From: Bacteroidota bacterium
GTDB taxonomy: Bacteria > Bacteroidota > Bacteroidia > Chitinophagales > Saprospiraceae
NCBI GenBank assembly: GCA_006226345.1
Contig: SBHD01000135.1
Location: forward strand, 1-40,291
Direction of reading: 5' to 3'
DNA: 40,291 nucleotides
Below are positions 17,650 through 25,538 of this stretch, piece by piece. Made by a program: the position numbers and the translations under genes. The number at the start of each line of letters is the position of its first letter. The first letter of the stretch is position 1. Under the pieces are notes generated by a model. That model did not search any database. It had not been told where the DNA came from and saw nothing but the letters and a program-made list of their open reading frames with translations.

Positions 17650-18519
17650 ATGATCTTTTACCTGACCGCATTGGTTCTCGGTTTGTGTCTGGCAGCAATG
17701 GGATTGGGGATCTACATCACGATGAAGATCTTCCGGATTCCTGATATAACCACTGATGGCAGCTACACCCTTGGGGCGGCCTGTACCGCTGTTTTGCTCG
17801 TTCAGGGATGGCCATTACCCGTTATTGCAGGTGTGGTACTGCTGTCCGGTGCATTGGCAGGCATGTTTACCGGCTGGATCCATACCAAGTTGAAAATAGA
17901 TGCCTTGCTGGCAGGTATTCTGGTCATGACCGGACTTTATTCTGTCAACCTTAGCATTTTGGGACGCTCCAACATTCCGCTACTGGAGGTGCAGCATGTT
18001 TTTACCCGGCTCGCTATCTTCAAAAACGATCTGTGGAATGAACTCTGGGTCGGAATATTATTTCTGATCGTTTCTGGTGGACTCTTGGCATACATGCTTC
18101 GTACTGATTTCGGAATAGCAATGCGAGCTACCGGCAACAGCACCACCATGACAAGGGCCATGGGTATAAACAGCGACCGCATGAAAATCATCGGACTGGC
18201 GCTGGCCAATGCGCTTACTGCGCTGAGTGGTTTTCTGGTTGCACAATACCAACGCTTTACAGACATCAATATGGGTATAGGAATTGTGTTGGTCGGGTTG
18301 GGCTCGGTACTGATTGGCGATGCTATTATTCAGTGGTGGCAGGTACGCCGGATCTGGCTCCAACTGGCGCTGATCGTATTGGGCAGCGTCCTGTTCCAAC
18401 TGGTGCTCGCCTTTGCTCTTGCCCTGGGAGTCAATCCCAACTGGCTCAAATTGATCACCGCCGTGTTTGTACTGGCTATTGTAGCCATTCCGCGGCTTCT
18501 CAACCGAGCGGCACCATGA
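17650..18519 (+). CDS. ABC importer permease (COG4120 type)
   Basis: A protein of 289 residues with about eight hydrophobic spans, for example MIFYLTALVLGLCLAAMGLG, PVIAGVVLLSGALAGMFTGW and WVGILFLIVSGGLLAYMLRT. The cytoplasmic loop TDFGIAMRATGNSTTMTRAM followed by GINSDRMKIIGLALANALTA is the EAA-like ATPase contact of branched-chain-amino-acid-type permeases. The likely role is the membrane channel for the upstream lipoprotein's ligand. Its TGA stop overlaps the ATG of the ATPase gene (ATGA at 18516-18519), so the two are translationally coupled. Confidence 0.92.
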   Translation: MIFYLTALVLGLCLAAMGLGIYITMKIFRIPDITTDGSYTLGAACTAVLLVQGWPLPVIAGVVLLSGALAGMFTGWIHTKLKIDALLAGILVMTGLYSVNLSILGRSNIPLLEVQHVFTRLAIFKNDLWNELWVGILFLIVSGGLLAYMLRTDFGIAMRATGNSTTMTRAMGINSDRMKIIGLALANALTALSGFLVAQYQRFTDINMGIGIVLVGLGSVLIGDAIIQWWQVRRIWLQLALIVLGSVLFQLVLAFALALGVNPNWLKLITAVFVLAIVAIPRLLNRAAP

Positions 18520-19265
18520 TTGAGTTAAAACAGGTCTCCAAGGCATTCCATCCGGGCCAGGTCAATGAAGTCAGGGCGCTCCGGGACATTGACCTGCAGG
18601 TTAAAGCAGGCACCTTCCTGGTATTGATCGGTGCAAATGGATCTGGCAAGACCACCCTGCTAAACATTATTGCCGGCTCCATACAGGCCAGTAAAGGAAC
18701 AATACAAATAAGAAATGAAGATGTAACCCAACTGCCGGACTACAAGCGGAGCCGGTGGATTGCACGGGTGTTTCAGGACCCGTTGGGAGGCACGGCATCA
18801 GAACTCAGCGTGCTGGATAATTTCCGGTTGGCGGCCCTGCGAACACGGCCAAAAACCTTGCGGATTGGTATCGATCGTAGCTTCAAAACCAGGGTCCGGG
18901 ATAAAATTGCAGGGCTTGGCATGGGCCTGGAAAACAAACTGCAACAGCCTATGGGTACCCTTTCGGGTGGTCAGCGGCAAGCCCTGACCCTGTTAATGAG
19001 CGTGATGGACCATACCGATATTTTGCTGCTGGATGAACCGACCGCCGCCCTCGATCCGAGATCAGCAGAAGTGGTCATGCAAACCGCCGAAAATCTGATC
19101 CGGGATTATCAACTAACCACCATTTTCATCACGCATAACCTCCAGGAGACCCTCCGCTTCGGCAACCGCCTGATCCAAATGGAACATGGAATGATCCGCC
19201 GCGACCTGGACAACCAGGCTAAAGCCCGGCTTCAACTGCAGGATATTTACCAGTGGTTTGACTGA
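18516..19265 (+). CDS. ABC importer ATP-binding protein (COG1101 type)
   Basis: A protein of 249 residues starting at the ATG of the ATGA overlap (MIELKQVSKAFHPGQ). A longer open frame from 18333 lies inside the permease and was rejected. Walker A is GANGSGKT (39-46), the signature is LSGGQRQALTLLMS, Walker B is ILLLDEPTAALD, and the switch histidine lies in TIFITHNLQETLRFG. The protein energises the import complex formed with the two preceding genes. A terminator-like hairpin lies about 100 bp after the stop, closing the operon. Confidence 0.95.
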   Translation: MIELKQVSKAFHPGQVNEVRALRDIDLQVKAGTFLVLIGANGSGKTTLLNIIAGSIQASKGTIQIRNEDVTQLPDYKRSRWIARVFQDPLGGTASELSVLDNFRLAALRTRPKTLRIGIDRSFKTRVRDKIAGLGMGLENKLQQPMGTLSGGQRQALTLLMSVMDHTDILLLDEPTAALDPRSAEVVMQTAENLIRDYQLTTIFITHNLQETLRFGNRLIQMEHGMIRRDLDNQAKARLQLQDIYQWFD

Positions 19266-19367
19266 TCGGTAAACCCTGATTTCAACAGTATCCGCTCTCG
19301 CAAATATGTTCCCGCCGGGAGACCTGACCGGTTTGCACCAATATGCGATCGACTACCCTACTCCACC

Positions 19368-19406
19368 CCGGATCCGACTGCCGGCGATCCGGCTGCCTGT
19401 TTTTTT
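19368..19406 (+). terminator. Intrinsic terminator of the ABC importer operon
   Basis: CCGGATC (19368-19374) pairs with GATCCGG (19386-19392), and a run of seven T follows at 19400-19406. It lies about 100 bp after the ATPase stop. The following 19407-19474 stretch is strongly AT-rich and shows no gene. Confidence 0.6.
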
Positions 19407-19474
19407 ACAAATTGTTGAAAAACAGTAAAGAAATTTTTATCTGAGTAAAAGAAAATAATTTTTTGTATTAAAAT

Positions 19475-19505
19475 TTTGTTTCCTTTTTAAAACGATTTAT
19501 TTTTG
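19475..19505 (+). promoter_or_regulatory. Strong promoter of the 19622 gene
   Basis: TTTG at 19475-19478, a 19-bp spacer and TATTTTTG at 19498-19505, both halves matching the Bacteroidota consensus exactly. With a start near 19512 the leader is about 110 nt, long for this window; no known riboswitch was recognised in it. Confidence 0.72.
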
Positions 19506-19621
19506 CAACACCTGTTGGCATCTTATAAAGTGCTGGTTTACAAGTAAAAAACCAAGTTGCTTTCTCTGTTTGCTGCTAAAACAAAAAATTGAACCATAGG
19601 CATACAACACTATTTGCAGGT

Positions 19622-20329
19622 ATGAAAAAGCAAGCTGGTCACCGCAAGCACAATGTTTCAGACCCGGAATTATACGTAAACTGTGCTCAAGCCATCCGGA
19701 ATGCCCACCGTGATATCGAGTATTTTGAACAATACGGATACGGGGTGAACAGGCTCAAGGCATTCAAGGCCATGTGCGATCAGTTTCATCAGTTGCCTGA
19801 TGATGATGAAATGGTCGGGGATCAGATGATCTGTACGGAAAAGAAAAATCAGGCTGCTGACAAATTGCGCACAGCTATCCGCTCTCTGATGACCCGGGTT
19901 GCCATGAAATTTCATGATAAAACAGGACGGTACCGAAAGTTTGGCACCGCCAAACTAGGCGATATGAGCGACCCTCAACTACTGTTCTGTGGTCGCCGGG
20001 TTGCCCGGGTTGCCCGGGCCCAGGTAGATTTTCTGGCCGATGTCGGTGTAAACGAAAATGTGATCCAGCGGGTACTGAACGCGTGCACGGATTTTGAAAA
20101 GGCGATGAATATTCAGCAGGACAAGGTCCATGACCGAGATATTGCCGTTGAACGCCGGGTAGACCAGGGGAATAAGATCTATGATGAACTGGTCGTCCTG
20201 TGTGATATCGGAAAAGATATCTGGGCCGAACGCGATCCGGTGAAATATGATCAATACTGCCTGTATGAAAGTAATGCCGAACAAAAACGGGTACGGAAAG
20301 CCAAACTTGCCAAAACACCACAGCCCTGA
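19622..20329 (+). CDS. Conserved-looking helical protein of unknown function
   Basis: A protein of 235 residues starting at ATG 19622 (MKKQAGHRKHNVSDPELYVN); an in-frame TTG at 19589 would add 11 residues. It has no signal peptide or membrane span and is mostly charged alpha-helix, with strongly basic ends (RVRKAKLAKTPQP). It has several cysteines (MCDQFHQ, MICTEKK, LFCGRRVARV, ACTDFEK, VLCDIGKD, QYCLYES), not arranged as an obvious zinc site. It was not recognised as any family. A near-perfect promoter and a leader of about 110 nt precede it, so strong or regulated expression is likely. It converges with the phosphoribosyltransferase gene with no clear terminator between. Confidence 0.75.
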   Translation: MKKQAGHRKHNVSDPELYVNCAQAIRNAHRDIEYFEQYGYGVNRLKAFKAMCDQFHQLPDDDEMVGDQMICTEKKNQAADKLRTAIRSLMTRVAMKFHDKTGRYRKFGTAKLGDMSDPQLLFCGRRVARVARAQVDFLADVGVNENVIQRVLNACTDFEKAMNIQQDKVHDRDIAVERRVDQGNKIYDELVVLCDIGKDIWAERDPVKYDQYCLYESNAEQKRVRKAKLAKTPQP

Positions 20330-20361
20330 CCAAACCTCCCCCCGGGAATACTGCTGAAGGC

Positions 20362-20862
20362 CTAGTCCAGGAACACGGCCATTTCCTCCTTTTCTTTCAA
20401 CTGCACATCTATATCATCGCGCATCGTAGTGAACAACGACAAGCCGACATAGTCTGCCTTGATCGGGAAAGACTTGTGTTGCCGGTCTACCAACACTGCA
20501 ACCTCCACTTTTTGTGGAAGAACGGCTAATAAAGGCTGAATAGCGTAAAAAATAGTCCTGCCGGTGTTGGCAACATCATCCACAATAATGATCGGCTTAC
20601 CCCGCAGCTCGGCCGGAGCCATCTCGATGACAGGGGTATACTCCAGTGGATTGGCCGGATTCAGGCGAATGCGGGTCAGGATAACCTGCATGTCTTTAGG
20701 CGTAATCGGCAACAGTTCATTCAACAGCAGTTTGGCAAATTCTACTCCGTTGTTGTTAAGGCCGGCTAGTATGACCTCCGGTTCGCCGAAATGGTGCTCC
20801 AGAATTTCAATGGCCAGGCGTTTTATTTTTTGCCTGATCTGCCTGTCATCCAGTATTTTCAT
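20362..20862 (-). CDS. PyrR-like phosphoribosyltransferase
   Basis: A type I PRTase fold of 166 residues when started at MKILDDRQIRQKIKRL, which matches the normal family N terminus; in-frame ATGs at 20889, 20901 and 20928 would add up to 22 residues. The PRPP loop is IIIVDDVANTGRTIFYA, followed by VAVLVDRQHKSFPIKADYVG, as in PyrR and uracil/hypoxanthine PRTases. The flexible-loop region and overall size favour the PyrR-like group of Bacteroidota, which may salvage a nucleobase or sense nucleotides. A pyrimidine gene (pyrC) is present 11 kb away but not in the same operon. It has a near-perfect promoter of its own on the minus strand. Confidence 0.82.
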   Translation of the reverse strand: MKILDDRQIRQKIKRLAIEILEHHFGEPEVILAGLNNNGVEFAKLLLNELLPITPKDMQVILTRIRLNPANPLEYTPVIEMAPAELRGKPIIIVDDVANTGRTIFYAIQPLLAVLPQKVEVAVLVDRQHKSFPIKADYVGLSLFTTMRDDIDVQLKEKEEMAVFLD

Positions 20863-20993
20863 CCTGATAAGTTGGTGCGCAACCGGCATTTGAGTCTTCA
20901 TCCAAGATTCTTCGAAATTCCGGCACACAGATTAACCTAACACTGGTTTGCCTTTAACCCAAGGGGCAAAATGGAACCTGCGTGATTTACGGA

Positions 20994-21026
20994 CAAAGGT
21001 AATGCACACGAAGTTGATTGTGCAAA
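20994..21026 (-). promoter_or_regulatory. Promoter of the PyrR-like gene
   Basis: On the minus strand TTTG (21026-21023) is followed after 21 bp by TACCTTTG (21001-20994), an exact match to the Bacteroidota consensus. The expected start near 20988 gives a leader of 60-125 nt depending on the start codon used. Confidence 0.7.
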
Positions 21027-21212
21027 GGTTTGGCAGGCTGCCGGCGTCTTTGGCAGACTAACCGGTAAATGCCTTACATTGGCAGCCTGCCCGGAAAATG
21101 CCTCAATACCCACCAAAACCTTATGAGATTCTCAAAATGATGAAATCCTTTCCCTGATCATGCAGGAGTTCTTTTGTGAACGCTGTACTTTTCGCAGGTT
21201 AAACAATACCAC

Positions 21213-22523
21213 ATGTTACAATCTATACTCTTTATTGCCGTGTTATCTGCCTCCGGCTGGTTTGCCTGGAAAGGATACGGCCGTGTCTGGCAGAATATCC
21301 GGCGGGGCAAATCCGTTTCGGCAGCCGGATCATCTGCCGCCCGGTGGCGAAATGTGTTGCTGGTAGCCTTCGGACAAAAGAAGATGTTTAAAAACCTGCT
21401 TCCCGCAGTACTGCATCTTTTTATTTACGTGGCCTTCGTCATTACCCAGATCGAACTGATAGAGATCATGGTCGACGGACTTTCCGGGCACCATCGTTTT
21501 TTTGCTCCGCATCTGGGTGGTTTTTATACGTTCGTGATCAGTTTTATTGAGATTTTATCCGTGCTGGCATTTTTCGCCACCCTCATCTTCCTCGCCCGGC
21601 GTAACCTGCTTCGCGTACCCCGTTTCCACAAGCCCGAAATGAAAGGCTGGCCCTTCCGGGATGCCAACCTGATCCTGTTGGGTGAGATTATCCTGATCGT
21701 AGGTATTTTTTGCATGAACGGCGGCGACAAGGTGTTACAATCCAGGAGTGTCGGGCACTACGCTCTGACCGGCGATTTTGCCATCAGCAGTTGGCTCGGA
21801 CCGGCTTTGTTTGGTTCCCTGCCGGATCAGGCCGTCATCGCTGTCGAACGATTTGGGTGGTGGCTGCATATCCTGACTGTATTTGGATTTTTAGTTTATC
21901 TGCCGTACTCCAAACACCTCCATATACTTCTTGCCTTCCCTAATACCTGGTATGCCCGGCTGACACCCAAAGGGCAGCTGGCTAATATGCCTGACATCCA
22001 GAAAGAAGTACGCATCATGATGGGCCTGGAACAACCAGACCCGGAAGCGCCTGCAGAACTTCCGGAGTTTGGCGCCAATGATATTTTCTCACTCAGCCGG
22101 ACCAATCTCCTCCAGGCGTATTCCTGCACCGAGTGTGGGCGGTGTACTGCTGCCTGCCCGGCTAACCTGACCGGTAAAAAACTGTCGCCACGTAAAATAA
22201 TGATGGATGTGCGCGACCGTACAGAAGAAGTTGGCCGCAACATAAGCGCCGGCACCTATCCGGCCGCAGAATATAACGACGGGAAAAGCCTGTTTGACCG
22301 GATATCCCCGGAAGAACTGCATGCCTGTACCACCTGCAATGCCTGTGTGGAAGCCTGTCCGATACTGATCAATCCGCTGGATATTATCCTGCAACTACGC
22401 CGCTATGAGATTCTGACCCAGTCTGCAGGGCCTGCAGACTGGCTGCCCATGTTTAACTCAATAGAGAACAATGGTGCTGCGTGGGCCATGTCGGAAGACC
22501 GGGATGCCTGGCGGCAAGAATAG
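21213..22523 (+). CDS. Membrane-anchored 4Fe-4S oxidoreductase (HdrC/NarI-like)
   Basis: A protein of 436 residues. The N-terminal half has about five membrane spans with scattered histidines (LLPAVLHLFIYVAFVITQIE, FYTFVISFIEILSVLAFFAT, WWLHILTVFGFLVYLPYSKH), resembling the haem-binding gamma subunits of nitrate reductase. The C-terminal half carries two 4Fe-4S motifs, CTECGRCTAACP and CTTCNACVEACP. This is the layout of Hdr-like membrane proteins that pass electrons between the quinone pool and soluble partners. The next gene encodes the cysteine-rich HdrB-like partner 41 bp downstream. A possible -7 element, TACTTTTC at 21186-21193, lies before the start, but its -33 half is not clear. Confidence 0.9.
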   Translation: MLQSILFIAVLSASGWFAWKGYGRVWQNIRRGKSVSAAGSSAARWRNVLLVAFGQKKMFKNLLPAVLHLFIYVAFVITQIELIEIMVDGLSGHHRFFAPHLGGFYTFVISFIEILSVLAFFATLIFLARRNLLRVPRFHKPEMKGWPFRDANLILLGEIILIVGIFCMNGGDKVLQSRSVGHYALTGDFAISSWLGPALFGSLPDQAVIAVERFGWWLHILTVFGFLVYLPYSKHLHILLAFPNTWYARLTPKGQLANMPDIQKEVRIMMGLEQPDPEAPAELPEFGANDIFSLSRTNLLQAYSCTECGRCTAACPANLTGKKLSPRKIMMDVRDRTEEVGRNISAGTYPAAEYNDGKSLFDRISPEELHACTTCNACVEACPILINPLDIILQLRRYEILTQSAGPADWLPMFNSIENNGAAWAMSEDRDAWRQE

Positions 22524-22564
22524 GGAACATTGCATCACCTGCATTCAAACAATCGAATAGAATA

Positions 22565-23350
22565 ATGCTTGCTAAAACATACGCTGAATACCAATCGGAA
22601 GGCAAAACCCCCGAGATCCTTTTCTGGGTTGGTTGTGCCGGGTCGTTTGATGCGCGTGCGCAAAAAGTCACACGTGCCATTTGTGAGATCCTGAATCATG
22701 TCGGAATGGAATTTGCCATTCTGGGGAATGAGGAACGCTGCACCGGTGATCCCGCACGGCGGGCCGGAAATGAGTTTTTGTTCCAGATGACGGCAATGAT
22801 GAATATCGAGACCCTGAATATGTACGGGGTGAAAAAGATCGTGACGGCATGCCCGCATTGTTTCAATATCCTGAAAAATGAATACCCTGAATTGGGCGGT
22901 CATTATGAGGTGGTGCACCACACACAACTGTTACAGGATCTGATCCATTCCGGAAAGTTGCAATTGAAAGGCGGCGGTAGTTTTAAAGGTAAACGGATCA
23001 CCTATCACGACTCCTGTTATCTGGGGCGGGCCAACGAGATTTACGAGGCGCCAAGGGCAGTCCTGGAAGCCCTGGATACCGATCTGACCGAAATGAAGCG
23101 TTCCCGTAAAAACGGGCTGTGTTGTGGTGCCGGCGGAGCCCAAATGTGGAAAGAGGATGAACCGGGTGACAAACGGATCAATACAGAACGGGTGGAAGAG
23201 GCATTGAGTACCGGCACCGAAGTAATAGCGGCCAATTGTCCGTTCTGCATCACCATGTTACAAGATGGCTTAAAAGCCAAGGAAAAAAATGAACAGGTCA
23301 TGGTATATGATCTTTCCGAAATGATCCTGAACAATATCCAGGATAGTTAA
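22565..23350 (+). CDS. Cysteine-rich (Fe-S)-binding protein, HdrB-like
   Basis: A protein of 261 residues starting at MLAKTYAEYQSEGKTP. A longer frame from 22481 overlaps the preceding gene and adds nothing family-like. It has two CCG-type cysteine domains: the first with WVGCAGSFDARAQKV, NEERCTGDPARR and TACPHCFNILKNEYP; the second with YHDSCYLGRANEIYEAPR, GLCCGAGGAQMW and NCPFCITML. Such domains hold non-cubane Fe-S clusters in heterodisulfide reductase and related electron-transfer enzymes. With the membrane protein encoded just upstream it should form a two-subunit redox complex whose physiological substrate is unknown. Confidence 0.92.
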   Translation: MLAKTYAEYQSEGKTPEILFWVGCAGSFDARAQKVTRAICEILNHVGMEFAILGNEERCTGDPARRAGNEFLFQMTAMMNIETLNMYGVKKIVTACPHCFNILKNEYPELGGHYEVVHHTQLLQDLIHSGKLQLKGGGSFKGKRITYHDSCYLGRANEIYEAPRAVLEALDTDLTEMKRSRKNGLCCGAGGAQMWKEDEPGDKRINTERVEEALSTGTEVIAANCPFCITMLQDGLKAKEKNEQVMVYDLSEMILNNIQDS

Positions 23351-23406
23351 GTTGGTAAGTATTACAACCTGGAACTAATTATCCGCTACAATATAAACCA
23401 TTAGAT

Positions 23407-23901
23407 ATGCTTACGCCGCAACTCGCCAGCGCAGCAAATTTCTCCCCGGACTCCCGCGTCTGGGTATACATTGCCAGCCGCCCGCTCACGGAGCAGGAAT
23501 CCCAAACGGCCCAAGCGGCCCTGGATGATTTTGTTCAAAGATGGACCGCGCATGATCAGGCGCTGAAAGCCACTGCAGAAATATTCCGGAATCAGTTCAT
23601 AATCCTGATGGTAGATGAAACACAAGCCGGCGCCAGTGGCTGCTCCATTGATAAGTCCGTACACTTTTTAGAGGCATTGGGGCATCAGCTCGGTATCGAC
23701 CTGTTTGAGCGCATGCGGTTTGCCTGGGTGCAGGATGACGACCTGCAGTATGTCAACCGCGAAGAACTACGCCACCAGGTAGAGAATGCTGTTGTCCGGG
23801 GATCGACTTATATGGTCAACACCCTGGTGGAAAACAAACGCGATCTCCAGGAAAAATGGCTTGTACCATTTGACAAGAGCTGGCACAAGCGCCTGATCTG
23901 A
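23407..23901 (+). CDS. Conserved Bacteroidota protein, often mislabelled 'ABC transporter ATPase'
   Basis: A small soluble protein of 164 residues. Its pattern (SRVWVYIASRPLTEQE, LDDFVQRWTAHDQALKA, QFIILMVDETQAGASGCSID, HFLEALGHQLGIDLFERMRF) is that of a family common in Bacteroidota genomes. The name 'ABC transporter ATPase' is often attached to it, although there is no Walker A or signature motif here. The function is unknown. It lies 56 bp after the HdrB-like gene and may be the last gene of that operon. Its stop codon sits inside the 12-bp palindrome CTGAAGCTTCAG (23898-23909). Confidence 0.82.
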   Translation: MLTPQLASAANFSPDSRVWVYIASRPLTEQESQTAQAALDDFVQRWTAHDQALKATAEIFRNQFIILMVDETQAGASGCSIDKSVHFLEALGHQLGIDLFERMRFAWVQDDDLQYVNREELRHQVENAVVRGSTYMVNTLVENKRDLQEKWLVPFDKSWHKRLI

Positions 23902-23973
23902 AGCTTCAGCCGACGCTTTTGGGTCTAAACCTTATTTTTACCGGAAATTATAATCAAGTATACCAATTACCCT

Positions 23974-25521
23974 ATGCAAAACGCCCAAGTCATTTACCTG
24001 CAAACGATAGAGGGATTGTTGGAGGAAAATGAGGTAGAAAAAGCCCTCGATGCCCTGCTGGATCTGGATAAGGAGACCCAGGCCGGTATCCGGCAGGATA
24101 TAATTATGCAGTCCGGGAATTTTAAGGAGGCCAGCAAGATGTTTCAACGCGGCATGATCAGTTTCGAGGAGCTTTCCCGGATCACTGCACGTACTCGATA
24201 TGGTCTGCTGGAATTGATGAAAGAAGTACCTAAGCGGATCGAACGCGATGCCAAGATCCGAAGCCTGAACACGTACCAGTTCCGCGTGCCCGACGAAGCA
24301 CGGCTGGAGAAGATCATTGGACCGGAAAACAACCTGCTCAAGATCAACTGGCTTGAAAAAGCACTCCGGGCATCCAAAGCAGTTTGCCGCGTGGTGTGCG
24401 CCGATGGAGAATTGGGCACCGGCTTTCTGACCCAGGAGGGTTACATATTCACCAATAACCACGTGATCCCTTCTGCCGACATTGCAAAAGATGCCCGGGT
24501 GGAATTCAATTACGAGGTGGATGCATCGGGCGATACTAAAACCCGGACCTCCTATCAGCTGGACCCGTCCGATTTTATTACCAGCACGCCCGACCAGTTT
24601 GACTTCTGCAAAGTTAAAGTCATTGACGATCCGGACTCCCCCCTCAGCCAGTGGGGCTTTGTCGAATTTGATCCAAGTGCCATTCCAACCGTTGGTGAGC
24701 CCGTAACCATTATCCAGCACCCCAAAGGCGGTGACAAACAGATCGCGCTTAATGCCAATGACGTATTGAGCGTCTGGAACCAGCACCTGTATTACACCAC
24801 CGACACCGAGCCCGGAAGTAGCGGCGCACCGGTGTTCAACAAAGACTGGAAGGTAGTCGCCATTCACCATGCCGGAAAAACCGACGCGGAAGGTGGACTT
24901 CAGATCAATGCCAAAGGCGATCGCAAAGGCGCCAACCGGGGTATCTTGTTTCGTGATATTTTCAAATTCATGAAGGACAAAGGACATGCAACACCAACTG
25001 CCGGCGCTTCCCACCAGGCATCCGGGAACGAGTCTGTTTCCGCACGCCCGGCATCTTCCGGTACCGGCGCCGCTGTCAACCCCACCCTCCAGAGCACCTC
25101 AGCTGTTCCGAAATTTGTTGTGGTATATGACAACCAGGACACGCCGCATCTGGAAGCCCTGAAACGGCATTTGTTCATTTTGAAAGCAACCAAAAAGATC
25201 AGGCTGTACAATGTGCATGAAGCCGGGGCAGGTGAAGATATTCAGGCGCGTGCAGCAACGGAATTATCCGATGCGGATTACATCCTGGTGCTGATCACGC
25301 CCAACTTGTTCAACACCGAGACCTGGTTCAATCTGGTCATAGAAGCCCTGGCCAATGGGAAACGGGTAATTCCGGTCTATATTGAAAAACTGGATATTGA
25401 CGGTACCGGGTTGGAAAAACTCAAATCGCTGCCGACCATGAACCGGACCGTATCTGATTTTCCAAACACTGATGCAGCCTATGCAGATATCGTGACAGAG
25501 ATTAAAAAGCTGCTTCCTTAA
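23974..25521 (+). CDS. Effector-associated domain / trypsin-like protease / TIR-like three-domain protein
   Basis: A cytosolic protein of 515 residues. Residues 1-95 look like an effector-associated domain of the EAD11 type: helical, with IEGLLEENEVEKALDALLDL, a conserved IIMQSGNFKEASKMFQRG, MISFEELSRITARTRYGLLE and LMKEVPKRI. Residues about 105-330 form a trypsin-like protease with a complete triad: His163 in FTNNHVI, Asp210 in DQFDFCKV and Ser283 in TEPGSSGAPVF. A proline/alanine/serine linker (about 335-378) leads to a TIR-like domain, residues 380-515 (PKFVVVYDNQDTPHLEALKR, SDADYILVLITPNLF, ANGKRVIPVYIEKL). EADs recruit effectors to sensor proteins in bacterial conflict systems by homotypic contacts. 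The TIR-like part lacks the usual catalytic glutamate after the WxxxE tryptophan (W451; the nearest glutamate is E457). Possible -7 element: TATTTTTA at 23933-23940. No partner gene is adjacent. Confidence 0.88.
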   Translation: MQNAQVIYLQTIEGLLEENEVEKALDALLDLDKETQAGIRQDIIMQSGNFKEASKMFQRGMISFEELSRITARTRYGLLELMKEVPKRIERDAKIRSLNTYQFRVPDEARLEKIIGPENNLLKINWLEKALRASKAVCRVVCADGELGTGFLTQEGYIFTNNHVIPSADIAKDARVEFNYEVDASGDTKTRTSYQLDPSDFITSTPDQFDFCKVKVIDDPDSPLSQWGFVEFDPSAIPTVGEPVTIIQHPKGGDKQIALNANDVLSVWNQHLYYTTDTEPGSSGAPVFNKDWKVVAIHHAGKTDAEGGLQINAKGDRKGANRGILFRDIFKFMKDKGHATPTAGASHQASGNESVSARPASSGTGAAVNPTLQSTSAVPKFVVVYDNQDTPHLEALKRHLFILKATKKIRLYNVHEAGAGEDIQARAATELSDADYILVLITPNLFNTETWFNLVIEALANGKRVIPVYIEKLDIDGTGLEKLKSLPTMNRTVSDFPNTDAAYADIVTEIKKLLP

Positions 25522-25538
25522 AAGGCATAAGCAGCCTC

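Noticed and set aside
19589-19621. TTG start upstream of the 19622 gene
   Set aside because: An ATG 11 codons later is available, and the extra residues carry no visible conservation.
19998-20020. Short direct repeat of GTTGCCCGG
   Set aside because: Two adjacent copies inside a coding region, encoding a repeated VAR tripeptide; too short to be a functional repeat array.
23898-23909. 12-bp palindrome CTGAAGCTTCAG over the stop codon of the 23407 gene
   Set aside because: No second copy and no T run; it could be an operator for the next gene but nothing supports this.
23938-25014. Open frame of 358 codons on the minus strand opposite the EAD-protease-TIR gene
   Set aside because: The plus strand carries the complete protease triad and recognisable flanking domains; the antisense product shows no family pattern.
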